From Kitasatospora phosalacinea (GTDB lineage: Bacteria > Actinomycetota > Actinomycetes > Streptomycetales > Streptomycetaceae): a stretch of DNA of 64,000 bases. Under the pieces are notes generated by a model. The model did no database searches. It was not told where the DNA came from and saw only the letters and a list, made by a program, of their open reading frames with translations. This document shows, one piece after another, positions 26,398 through 33,301 of the stretch. The first letter of the stretch is position 1; each line of letters starts with the position of its first letter. The stretch spans positions 97,823-161,822 of the forward strand of contig NZ_JNWZ01000004.1 in assembly GCF_000716545.1 (NCBI RefSeq), given 5' to 3'. A program made the translations under genes and the position numbers.

Positions 26398-26589
26398 TCA
26401 GGCCGCGTCCACGGTGGCGGCGCAGCGCGGGCAGGTGCAGGCCGGCCAGGTCAGCGCCGAGACCAGGGGCGGGATCTCCTCTTCGTCCGAGAAGCAGGAG
26501 GAGACCTGCACCCGGGCCCCGTCGGGCCGCACCCGGTAGACCCGGATCGTCAACCTGGCGGCCCGGCTTTCGTGTTGGTGGTCAGGCAT
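26398..26589 (-). CDS. Small Cys-containing hypothetical protein (63 aa)
   Basis: The 63-residue product begins MPDHQHESRAARLTIRVY and ends with CTCPRC preceded by another Cys earlier (SSCFSDEEE), suggesting a small metal-binding or redox site, though a full four-Cys ribbon is not evident. ATG at 26589 has GAGG eight bases upstream; a longer reading from 26706 is unlikely because it adds Pro/Ser-rich low-complexity sequence and covers the promoter region. It is the first gene of the three-gene minus-strand operon. Confidence 0.6.
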   Translation of the reverse strand: MPDHQHESRAARLTIRVYRVRPDGARVQVSSCFSDEEEIPPLVSALTWPACTCPRCAATVDAA

Positions 26590-26712
26590 GGCGGTGAACC
26601 TCGCGGGTGGCGGTGCGGGGAGGGAGCTGGACGGCCCGACGGGGGGCGACATCAGCCTGCCGATCCGGGTCGCGCGGGGCTGACGGGGAGTGGCAGAGCA
26701 TGGCATCGACTC

Positions 26713-26740
26713 CTCTCGGTAGCCGTTCCGCTACCGGGAG
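26713..26740. promoter_or_regulatory. Imperfect dyad in divergent promoter of the WhiJ-like locus
   Basis: CTCTCGGTAGC (26713-26723) and GCTACCGGGAG (26730-26740) form 11-base arms with one mismatch around six bases. It is midway between the divergent small-gene operon and the regulator, where a shared operator is expected. Confidence 0.55.
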
Positions 26741-26774
26741 CACCGACTGTCCCGTAGGCTGGACCGGTCTTCAA

Positions 26775-26784
26775 GTTTGCAAAC
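26775..26784. promoter_or_regulatory. Perfect palindrome GTTTGCAAAC before the regulator start
   Basis: This 10-bp perfect palindrome in an AT-rich patch lies 20 bases before the chosen TTG start, a likely autoregulatory site for the encoded XRE-type protein. Confidence 0.55.
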
Positions 26785-26803
26785 CCGCAAGAATGGGGGC
26801 GCG

Positions 26804-27634
26804 TTGAACATCAAGCCGCTGACGCCCGAGGCTTCCCCGCGTGACGCCTTCGGCGCCGAACTCCGGCGCACTCGTGAGGAGTTGGGGATCTCGCAGAGCC
26901 AGCTGGCCGCACGTGCCGGTTACTCGCCGGGGCACATCTCGGCCGTGGAAACCGGCCGCAAACCGCCGACTTTGCCGCTTGCCCGCAAATTCGACCAGGT
27001 ACTCGAAGCCGGGAAGAAGTTCTCGAACCTCTTCCTGGACGTGCGCACGAGCAGCCTGTTGCGAGGGTTCAGCCATTACATGACCTTCGAAGCGAAGGCA
27101 GTCGAGGTGCGGGTTTTCGAAATCGGCATCATTCCGGGCCTGCTCCAGACCTCCGCGTACGCGGCCGAGTTGGTGGCCGCCTCCGTGGGCCGGGGGGCCA
27201 TCACCGAGGCCCAGGGAGACGAACGGCTTCAGGTCCTGGCCAACCGTCAGAAACTGCTCACCCGGGAGCCGGTGCCCCCTCAGCTGTACGTGGTCCTCGA
27301 CGAGAGCTGCATCCGGCGCCCGGTCGGCGGACCCGAAGCCATGGTGGCCCAACTCGACCGCCTGCTCGAAGTCGCCGCCCTGCCGAACGTGACGCTCCAG
27401 ATCGCGCCGTACTCCATGGGTGCGAGCCGGAGCCTGGATCTGCCGGTCCACCTCCTCCGGCTCCCGGACCACTCCGTGGCGGCCTACAGCGAGGCCGCCC
27501 AGGAGGGGCTGTTCGAACGCGATCCGGCAGCCGTCCATCCCCTGCTCAGCGCCTACCATCATCTCCAGGTAGAGGCGCTGACACAGGCGGCATCCCGGGC
27601 GCTGATCAGCAAGGTGCGAGAGGAACTGCAGTGA
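26804..27634 (+). CDS. WhiJ-like XRE helix-turn-helix regulator with DUF5753 domain
   Basis: The 276-residue protein has an N-terminal XRE helix-turn-helix (ELRRTREELGISQSQLAARA, then YSPGHISAVETGRK) and a DUF5753 C-terminal domain (VRVFEIGIIPGLLQTSAYA; ASRSLDLPVHLL). This is the architecture of the WhiJ family, abundant in Streptomyces and usually paired with a DUF397 protein, as here. Start choice is uncertain: TTG 26804 with GGGGGC upstream is preferred and gives the family-like MNIKPLTPEASPRDAFG; TTG 26777 would lie inside the palindrome GTTTGCAAAC. The stop overlaps the DUF397 start by four bases. Base composition is a little lower in GC than the neighbours, which is usual for this family. 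Confidence 0.9.
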   Translation: MNIKPLTPEASPRDAFGAELRRTREELGISQSQLAARAGYSPGHISAVETGRKPPTLPLARKFDQVLEAGKKFSNLFLDVRTSSLLRGFSHYMTFEAKAVEVRVFEIGIIPGLLQTSAYAAELVAASVGRGAITEAQGDERLQVLANRQKLLTREPVPPQLYVVLDESCIRRPVGGPEAMVAQLDRLLEVAALPNVTLQIAPYSMGASRSLDLPVHLLRLPDHSVAAYSEAAQEGLFERDPAAVHPLLSAYHHLQVEALTQAASRALISKVREELQ

Positions 27635-27825
27635 CCGACCCCCAGTGGTTCAAGTCCAGCTACAGCAACAACGGCGGCGCCTGCGTGGAGATCGCCGTCA
27701 ACATCCCCGGCACCGTCCCCGTCCGGGACTCCAAGGACCCGAGCGGGCCGCGCCTGGAGTTCACCCCCGCCAGCTGGACGTCCTTCGTGGACGCGGCGGC
27801 GACCGGCGAGTTCGGCGAGGTCTGA
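27631..27825 (+). CDS. DUF397 small partner protein
   Basis: The 64-residue DUF397 protein has the hallmark WFKSSYSNNGGACVEIA at the N-terminus and VPVRDSKDP followed by FTPASWTSFV. DUF397 proteins are encoded next to WhiJ-like regulators and are thought to modulate them, in an arrangement compared with toxin-antitoxin pairs. The GTG start overlaps the regulator stop (GTGA), so synthesis is coupled. Recognition is firm; the biochemical role is not established. Confidence 0.93.
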   Translation: MTDPQWFKSSYSNNGGACVEIAVNIPGTVPVRDSKDPSGPRLEFTPASWTSFVDAAATGEFGEV

Positions 27826-27916
27826 CGCGTCGCCACGGACTGCCGGACGAGGCCCCTGCTCCCGAGGCGGGGGCCTCGCGCCGTTCCGGCCCGGCACGTG
27901 GCGGGCCGACCGGGCG

Positions 27917-28070
27917 TCAGGGTGTGACCAGCCCGGCCCGGTGGGCGAGGATCACCAGGTGGACCCGGTCGCGGGCGTCCGGTTCGGCGCACAGGCGGGC
28001 CACGTGGGCCTTCGCGGTGGCGGCGCTGGTGGTGAGGCGGGCGGCGGCCTCCGCGCTGGAGCAGGTCTTC
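27917..28070 (-). pseudogene. Remnant of a NarL/LuxR-type response regulator (C-terminal HTH only)
   Basis: Minus-strand translation ends at a TGA (27917-27919) and reads CSSAEAAARLTTSAATAKAH then VARLCAEPDARDRVHLVILA, a clear LuxR-type helix-turn-helix of NarL-family regulators, ending HRAGLVTP. Upstream of about 28070 the similarity stops abruptly: there is no receiver domain and no start. Usually conserved positions are eroded (AATAKAH where ATVKTH is typical; AEPDARD for AKLGLRD). A decayed gene is the best reading. Confidence 0.7.
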
Positions 28071-28126
28071 GTGAAGCTGACCGACGGCCACGGCCGAGCA
28101 CCGCGCGACGACGGGAGGGGATCCCG

Positions 28127-28586
28127 GTGAACGAGGAACCGCGTCCCGGCTGCGGGACCTGGTCGCCACCGAGTGGATCCGGGCGTGCTCGCCGCGCTCC
28201 CCCTACCGAGTGCTGCCGCCGGCCGCGCCGACCGCCGTGGTGATCAACCTGGACGCCGGTCGCCGGGTACGCCCCGGTGGTCCCGGTCCGCGCTGGTCGG
28301 CATGGTCTCCGGGGCGCTGCTGCGGCACTCGACCGCCACCGTCTCGGCCCCGGTGGGGCTGCCGTTCCTGCTGCCCGTGGTGTCCGGCGGGGACCATTGC
28401 GAACTGCCGAAGCAGATCGGCGACCACCTGCCGCTGAAGGCCACCCGGCGCCCGGCGCTCAACCCGCACACCACCGCGACGACGGGGCGGTACGAGCCGG
28501 CGGTCGGCACCGCCTGGCCGGTGCCGACCGGTCGGGCGGTCTGCTCGCCGCTGGTGGCGGTGGGGACCGTCCGGCGGCGGGACGTC
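28127..28586 (+). pseudogene. Remnant of an ABC-2-type permease, frameshifted and internally deleted
   Basis: Pieces of one protein appear in three frames: a GTG start (28127, after GGGAGGGGATCCC), then LRDLVATEWIRACSPRSPYR from 28150 (like the VLRSEW..RSVRSTYW N-terminus of Streptomyces ABC-2 permeases), then from about 28278 GMVSGALLRHSTATVSAPVG, FLLPVV and DHLPLKA, ending VRRRDV, matching the C-terminal helices of the same family. About half of the usual length is missing and at least two frameshifts are needed. With the adjacent LuxR remnant this suggests a lost two-component/ABC exporter locus. Confidence 0.65.
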
Positions 28587-28665
28587 CGAGGGCGCGCGCG
28601 GCCCGGTCGGGCGGGGCGGGACGGCGGGGCGGGACGGCCGGGCGGGACGGGGCGGCCGGGCGGGG

Positions 28666-29496
28666 TCAATCCGCCTGCGCGAAGATCTCCTTGAGCCGGG
28701 CGGCCCAGGCCCGGGGGTGGCTGGTGTTGCCGTTGTGGCCGCCGGGCAGCACCTGGACCGGGGTGCCGAGCAGGGCGCCGAGGGCCTGGGCGCAGCGGCG
28801 GTCGAACACGGCGGGCGGGGTGGTGCGACCGACGGCGGGGACGATCCGGGTGGTGGCGGCCCGGACGGCGGCGAGGTCCAGGACGTCCTCGACCACGGCG
28901 GTGAAGTCGTACCGGACAAAGCGGTCGAAGCCGGCCGCCCGGCGGGCGTCGAGCGGCTGCGGGGTGAGGCCGGGTTCGGCGTCGGCCGCGGCCGGGTCGA
29001 TGCCGAGCACCCGGGCCATCTCGGGGAGGACCGCGGCCAGGCCCGCGCGCCCGTACAGCTCCTGGAGGGCGACGAGTTCGTGCCGGTGCCGGGCGGCCTC
29101 GGCGGGGGGCAGCAGGCCGGGGGCGACGGGCTCGTGGGCGACCAGGGTGCGCAGCAGCGCGGGCTGCCGGGCGGCGACGTGCAGGCCGATCACCGCGCCG
29201 AAGCTGCAGCCGAGCATCAGCGCGGGCCCGTCGGCGACCGCCTCCAGCAGCCGCCGGACGTCGTCGGCGTGCTCGGCCAGGCTCGTGCCCCGCTCGGGGT
29301 GGTCGAGGCGGCTGCGGGACAGGCCGCGCCGGTCGTAGGTGAGCACGGTGTGGGTGTCGGCCAGGTACGGGACGAGGTCGACGGTGCGGTCGGCGTCGCC
29401 CTCGCCGCTCTGCGCGATCAGCAGCAGCGGGCCGGTGCCCTCGGTGCGGTGGTGCAGGACGGCGCCGGGGACGGCGAGCGTGCCGGTGACGGACAT
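28666..29496 (-). CDS. Alpha/beta hydrolase
   Basis: This 276-residue soluble alpha/beta-hydrolase has the nucleophile elbow GCSFGA (Ser near residue 97), an oxyanion-side LLLIAQSGEGDADRT (atypical of the HGxP form), YDRRGLSRS, and the late His in PGGHNGN. A catalytic triad is therefore plausible. ATG at 29496 is used. The gene is divergent from a MarR-like regulator across an AT-rich, dyad-rich region, so it is likely the regulated target; natural substrate is unknown. Confidence 0.9.
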   Translation of the reverse strand: MSVTGTLAVPGAVLHHRTEGTGPLLLIAQSGEGDADRTVDLVPYLADTHTVLTYDRRGLSRSRLDHPERGTSLAEHADDVRRLLEAVADGPALMLGCSFGAVIGLHVAARQPALLRTLVAHEPVAPGLLPPAEAARHRHELVALQELYGRAGLAAVLPEMARVLGIDPAAADAEPGLTPQPLDARRAAGFDRFVRYDFTAVVEDVLDLAAVRAATTRIVPAVGRTTPPAVFDRRCAQALGALLGTPVQVLPGGHNGNTSHPRAWAARLKEIFAQAD

Positions 29497-29544
29497 CGGA
29501 ATCCCCCTCCGCGGCGGTCGGTCCGCCGCTCTTCCACCATGCTA

Positions 29545-29589
29545 ATCCATCGAACTGGATACATCAAGATAGATACATCTAGTTCGATG
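29545..29589. promoter_or_regulatory. Overlapping dyads in the hydrolase/MarR divergent promoter
   Basis: CATCGAACT (29548-29556) is the exact inverted partner of AGTTCGATG (29581-29589); in addition ATCCA and TGGAT (29545-29549, 29556-29560) flank the first arm, and GATACATC occurs twice between the arms. The AT-rich block is unlike the surroundings and probably holds both promoters and the MarR-type operator. Confidence 0.65.
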
Positions 29590-29602
29590 TAGCATCGGGG
29601 CC

Positions 29603-30106
29603 GTGGATGGAGTCGAACTGTTCCTGCTCGGCCGCGCCCTGATGAAGATCGGCGAGGACGCCCTGCCCGAGCCCCCCGGCGGCGGCCGCCACCCCGGCAG
29701 CACCCGCAACACGCTGATCGCGGCCAGCGACATCAGCGCCCACCCCGGCACCACCGTCGGCGAGACCGCCGCCCGCACCGGGCTCCCGCAAAGCCAGATC
29801 TCCGCGGCGGTGGCCCGCCTCAAGGAGGCCGGCGCGGTGCGCACCGAACCGGACCCGGCCGACCGGCGGCGCACCCTGGTCCGCCCCGCCGAACGCCCCT
29901 CCGCCCGGGTCGCCGCCGTCCGCGCCGCCGGCGTCGACGCCGCGCTCGCCGCCGCGCTCGGCCCGGAGCCCGACCCCGCGCTGCTCGCCGAGGTCACCGA
30001 GGCGCTCGACGTCCTGGCCCGGCACCTGCTCGCGCGGAACCACCGGCCCGCGGGTGACGGAGCGTCACCCGGCCGGGGCGCCCCCGGCCGGGTATCGGTT
30101 GAGTGA
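29603..30106 (+). CDS. MarR-like winged-helix transcriptional regulator
   Basis: The 167-residue regulator has a winged helix-turn-helix core (TVGETAARTGLPQSQISAAV, ARLKEAGAVRTEPDPADRR with the DxRR wing) flanked by helices for dimerisation, as in the MarR family. GTG at 29603 has no clear ribosome site; TAGCAT lies about ten bases upstream, so the message may be leaderless. It is expected to bind the dyads just upstream and control the divergent hydrolase gene. The C-terminal 25 residues are Gly/Pro/Ala-rich and probably disordered. Confidence 0.85.
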   Translation: MDGVELFLLGRALMKIGEDALPEPPGGGRHPGSTRNTLIAASDISAHPGTTVGETAARTGLPQSQISAAVARLKEAGAVRTEPDPADRRRTLVRPAERPSARVAAVRAAGVDAALAAALGPEPDPALLAEVTEALDVLARHLLARNHRPAGDGASPGRGAPGRVSVE

Positions 30107-30232
30107 AAATCCGGCACCGGCGTCCGAGATGCCTGTTCTGTCCGTTGAACGCTTCCGAACCGGTTGTTAGAGTCGCGCGCTCACGGCGCGTCCGACGGGG
30201 GCGTGCGCTGGAACAGCCGGGAGCCCCGCCAG

Positions 30233-30841
30233 ATGGCGATCGTCAAGTCCACGATTCAGCAGCAGGTCGCCGAGGCGATCGCCGCGATCGAGCCCAACGA
30301 CCGTCCGGTCGCCACCATCCAGACCATCACGGGCCCGAGCCCCTGGCTGACGAACGGCGTGCTGGGCCTCATCGGTCAGCTGATGGTCAAGTACTACTTC
30401 GTCACGCTGACCCACCGGGTGGTCGTCATCCACCGCACCTCCCGGATCAGCAACCGCCCGCAGGAAGTCCTGTACGTGATCCCGCTGGACCAGGCCCGCG
30501 CCTCGATCAGCGACGTGCGGCGCAACACCCTGTGGAGCTCGCTGCGCTTCCAGCTCCCGAACGAGCCGAAGCCGACCCGGCTGAACGTCCACCGCATGTG
30601 GCGGGCCGAGATGGACACCTTCGTCAACGGCCTGCTCGGCGGCGCCCCGAGCGTCCCCGGCCAGTACCCGCAGGCCCCCCAGGCCCCGCAGCCGCAGTAC
30701 CCGGCCGCGCCCGTCCCCGGCCAGTACCCGCAGGCGCCGGCCGCCGCCCCGTACCCGCCCCAGCAGCCGGCCGGGCAGTACCCGCCGGCCCCGGGCCAGT
30801 ACCCGCAGCAGGCGCCGGGCGCCAACCCGTACCAGAGCTGA
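30233..30841 (+). CDS. PH-like domain protein with Tyr-Pro-Gln repeat tail
   Basis: The product has 202 residues. Residues 1-135 look like a bacterial pleckstrin-homology-type fold (VATIQTITGPSPWLTNG, YYFVTLTHRVVVIHRTS, EVLYVIPLDQARASI). The tail carries repeats of (G/P)QYPQAP or QYPPAP, low-complexity and likely disordered. ATG at 30233 is selected with GGGAG upstream; an extended start at 30164 is less likely. Proteins of this shape are common and uncharacterised in Streptomyces. It is followed by a strong hairpin. Confidence 0.75.
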   Translation: MAIVKSTIQQQVAEAIAAIEPNDRPVATIQTITGPSPWLTNGVLGLIGQLMVKYYFVTLTHRVVVIHRTSRISNRPQEVLYVIPLDQARASISDVRRNTLWSSLRFQLPNEPKPTRLNVHRMWRAEMDTFVNGLLGGAPSVPGQYPQAPQAPQPQYPAAPVPGQYPQAPAAAPYPPQQPAGQYPPAPGQYPQQAPGANPYQS

Positions 30842-30853
30842 CCGCTTCCCCGG

Positions 30854-30892
30854 GCGCCCGTCCGACCGCCGCACGGCGGTGCGGGCGGGCGC
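30854..30892. terminator. Nested hairpin terminator between convergent genes
   Basis: Outer arms GCGCCCG/CGGGCGC (30854-30860, 30886-30892) enclose an inner perfect stem ACCGCC/GGCGGT (30865-30870, 30875-30880). It sits between the PH-like gene and the converging nucleosidase gene. Confidence 0.7.
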
Positions 30893-30908
30893 TCCGGCGT
30901 TCCCGGGC

Positions 30909-31481
30909 TCAGCCGAGGTGGGTGCGGGCCCAGTCGGCGAGCAGCCGGGCGCAGTCGTCGACGGACTCCCGCCAGCTGCGGACCGCGCCGTCGCCGGCCT
31001 CGTCACTGACGTGCTTGACCAGCCGGACGGGGAGCTGGGCCCGGCGGGCGACGGTGGCCACCGCGTAGCCCTCCATGTCGACCAGGTCGGCGGTGCGGGC
31101 CAGCAGGTCGCGTTCGGCGTCGGCGGAGACGAAGCGGTCACCGGTGGCCAGCACCGGGCCGGCCGGACCGAGGTCGATCGGGCCGTCCATCGGACGGCCG
31201 GTGAGCCGCTCCAGCAGCGGGGTGTCCAGGTCGTGCTGGAGCACCCGCCCGATCTCGTGCGTACCGCCCAGCCCCGGCCGGAGCGCCCCCGCGGTCCCCA
31301 GGTTGACGACGGCGGCGGGCCGCTCGCCGCCGGCCAGCAGCGCGGCCAGCGCGGCCGCCGCGTTGAGCTTGCCCATCCCGGTCAGTAGCACCGGCAGGTC
31401 GCCGTCGAGGTACGCGGCCTCCTCGGGCAGGGCGACGACGAGCAGCGGGCGGTCGGGGGTGACGGTTCCGGTCAGACGCAT
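30909..31481 (-). CDS. Nucleosidase of the PNP/MTAN family
   Basis: This 190-residue protein resembles 5'-methylthioadenosine/S-adenosylhomocysteine nucleosidases: VALPEEAAYL near the N-terminus, LTGMGKLNAAAAL, NLGTAGALRPGLGGTHEIG and VDMEGYAVATVA, where the family has VDMEGAA. The final DEAGD block holds the catalytic-type Asp. It is shorter than typical MTAN (about 230 residues), with compact loops. It would cleave the glycosidic bond of a nucleoside by-product. ATG 31481 is the only sensible start; the DNA upstream is minisatellite. Confidence 0.85.
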   Translation of the reverse strand: MRLTGTVTPDRPLLVVALPEEAAYLDGDLPVLLTGMGKLNAAAALAALLAGGERPAAVVNLGTAGALRPGLGGTHEIGRVLQHDLDTPLLERLTGRPMDGPIDLGPAGPVLATGDRFVSADAERDLLARTADLVDMEGYAVATVARRAQLPVRLVKHVSDEAGDGAVRSWRESVDDCARLLADWARTHLG

Positions 31482-31560
31482 GGCGCCCAGCTTACGAGGG
31501 CCGTCGACGGCGCCCGGCGGGACGGCCGGACGAGCGGTCGAACCGGGGCCGGGGCCGGGT

Positions 31561-31675
31561 CGAGGCCGGGGCCGGGACCGGGTCGAGGCCGGGGCCGGGA
31601 CCGGGCCGAGGCCGGGGCCGGGACCGGGCCGAGGCCGGGGCCGGGACCGGGCCGAGGCCGGGGCCGGGACCGGGC
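31561..31675. repeat. Minisatellite: five 23-bp units
   Basis: The unit CGAGGCCGGGGCCGGGACCGGGC (last bases GT or GC) begins at 31561, 31584, 31607, 31630 and 31653 with exact 23-base spacing. A partial GGGGCC-rich copy precedes it and a degenerate one follows. It is non-coding in any plausible gene and lies between the divergent nucleosidase and glnX-like genes. Confidence 0.9.
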
Positions 31676-31720
31676 CGGACGGACGCGAGCCGGGCGCGCA
31701 CGGGGCCGGCCGACGCGCGC

Positions 31721-31777
31721 CGGGCGCGCGGGTGCATGCCGGGCGCGCGGGTGCATGCCGGGCGCGCGGGTGCGCGC
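31721..31777. repeat. Minisatellite: three 19-bp units
   Basis: CGGGCGCGCGGGTGCATGC begins at 31721, 31740 and 31759 (third copy ends GTGCGCGC). It is a second, unrelated tandem array in the same 410-base intergenic region (31482-31891), which otherwise shows no gene. Confidence 0.88.
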
Positions 31778-31891
31778 CGGTCGGGCACAGATCGGTCACC
31801 GCCGGGCGAACAGCAGACCAACTCCGGCCGGTGCGGCGCCGCGCGTGGCGATACTGCCCGGAGACGGGGCCGGTGGAGCCGAGGGGGAACG

Positions 31892-33286
31892 GTGGCCGCA
31901 CAGACACCACAGGGGGGCGTCCTCGCGCCGCCTCCGGGCCGCGCGCCCGAGCCGGCCGCGACCCTGCCGGCCGCCCTGCCGTCCGGCCGGTTCTCCGGCC
32001 CGCTGGGGCGGCTGCGCACGGCGGCCCGCACCCCGCCGGGGCGGCTGCGCACGGCGGGCGCCGTGCTGGTCGCGCTGGTGCTGCTGTTCGGCACCGTCGC
32101 GGCCTGGCAGTCCGCGGACCGGGCCGCCGCGGCCCGGCGGTTGGCGTCCCGCAGCGAGCCGCTCAGCCAGGACGCGGCCGAGTTGTACCGCTCGCTGGCG
32201 GACGCCGACGCCACCGCCGCCGCCGGCTTCCTGATGGCCTCGGCCGAGCCGCCGGAGCTGCGCAAGCGCTACCAGGACGACCTGGAGACCGCCGCCCGGC
32301 TGATCCCGCAGGCCGCCGCGCGCAGCGGCGCCTCCACCGAGGCGCAGCGCCGGCTGGCCGATCTGAGCCGCCAACTGCCGCGCTACGCGGGCCTGGTGGA
32401 GACCGCCCGGGCGATCAACCGGGAGGGCCTGCCGCTCGGCGGGGCGTACCTGCGCTACGCCTCGGACTTCATGCAGCAGACGGTGCTGCCGAACGCGCAG
32501 CGACTCGCCGACACCGAGGCCGCCGCGCTCGACGGCGACTACGACGCGGCGGCCGCAGTGCCGTGGGCGGCGCTGGCGCTGGGCGCCTCGGCGCTGGCGG
32601 CGCTCGGCCGCTACCAGGTGGTGCTGTTCCGGCGCACCAACCGGGTGTTCAACCCCGGCCTGCTGGCCGCTTCGGCCGCGGTGCTGGCCGCGCTGGTGTG
32701 GACGGCCGGCGGCACGGTGGCGGCCGGCACCGGCCTGCACCAGGCCCGCACCCAGGGCATCGACCCGCTGCGGGCGCTGAACCGGGTCCGGGTGGAGGCG
32801 ATGCAGGCGCACACCGCGGAGATCCTGAACCTGGTCTCGCGCGGCGCCACCGAGGCGTACGACGGGCGCTGGGACGCGCTGGCGAAGTCGCTGACCGCCC
32901 CGGCCGGCGGCCCCGGCTCGGTGGCCGGGCTGTCGGCCGCGGCGCCCGGCCGGGCCGGGGCGCAACTGGCCGACGCGCGGCAGTGGTTCGAGGAGTGGCA
33001 GCGGCGGCACGCGGACGCCGCGAAGCTCGACGAGGCCGGCGACTACGAGGGGACGCTGCGCAAGACGCTCGCCCCGGGCCGGGACGACACCGCCGAGGCC
33101 GCGTTCAACGCCGCCGGGCAGCGCTGGGAGCGGGCCGGGCAGGCCGAGCAGACGGCGTTCGAGGCCGCCGCGGGCGGTGTCGACGGAGGGTTGACCGTCC
33201 AGGCGGTGGCGGCGGCGCTGCTGGCCGCGCTGGCGGTCGGCGGGACGGCGCGCGGCATCGGGCGCCGACTGGCCGAGTACCGGTAA
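31892..33286 (+). CDS. glnX: GlnX-like four-helix membrane protein (PknG signalling partner)
   Basis: The 464-residue membrane protein has a Pro/Ala-rich cytoplasmic N-terminus (about 1-53), a helix at about 55-72, a large extracytoplasmic helical domain, two helices at about 215-275, a second extracytoplasmic domain and a last helix at about 440-458 with a basic end. This layout and its place directly before a GlnH-like binding protein and a PknG kinase match GlnX of the mycobacterial glnX-glnH-pknG system, in which GlnX is thought to relay amino-acid binding by GlnH to PknG. GTG 31892 has GAGGGGGAAC upstream. Identity is by architecture and synteny. Confidence 0.82.
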   Translation: MAAQTPQGGVLAPPPGRAPEPAATLPAALPSGRFSGPLGRLRTAARTPPGRLRTAGAVLVALVLLFGTVAAWQSADRAAAARRLASRSEPLSQDAAELYRSLADADATAAAGFLMASAEPPELRKRYQDDLETAARLIPQAAARSGASTEAQRRLADLSRQLPRYAGLVETARAINREGLPLGGAYLRYASDFMQQTVLPNAQRLADTEAAALDGDYDAAAAVPWAALALGASALAALGRYQVVLFRRTNRVFNPGLLAASAAVLAALVWTAGGTVAAGTGLHQARTQGIDPLRALNRVRVEAMQAHTAEILNLVSRGATEAYDGRWDALAKSLTAPAGGPGSVAGLSAAAPGRAGAQLADARQWFEEWQRRHADAAKLDEAGDYEGTLRKTLAPGRDDTAEAAFNAAGQRWERAGQAEQTAFEAAAGGVDGGLTVQAVAAALLAALAVGGTARGIGRRLAEYR

Positions 33287-33301
33287 CGGGGGGAGCGAAG
33301 G

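Noticed and set aside
31561..31777. Possible CRISPR array
   Set aside because: Repeats are directly abutting with no unique spacers and there are no cas genes; they are minisatellites.
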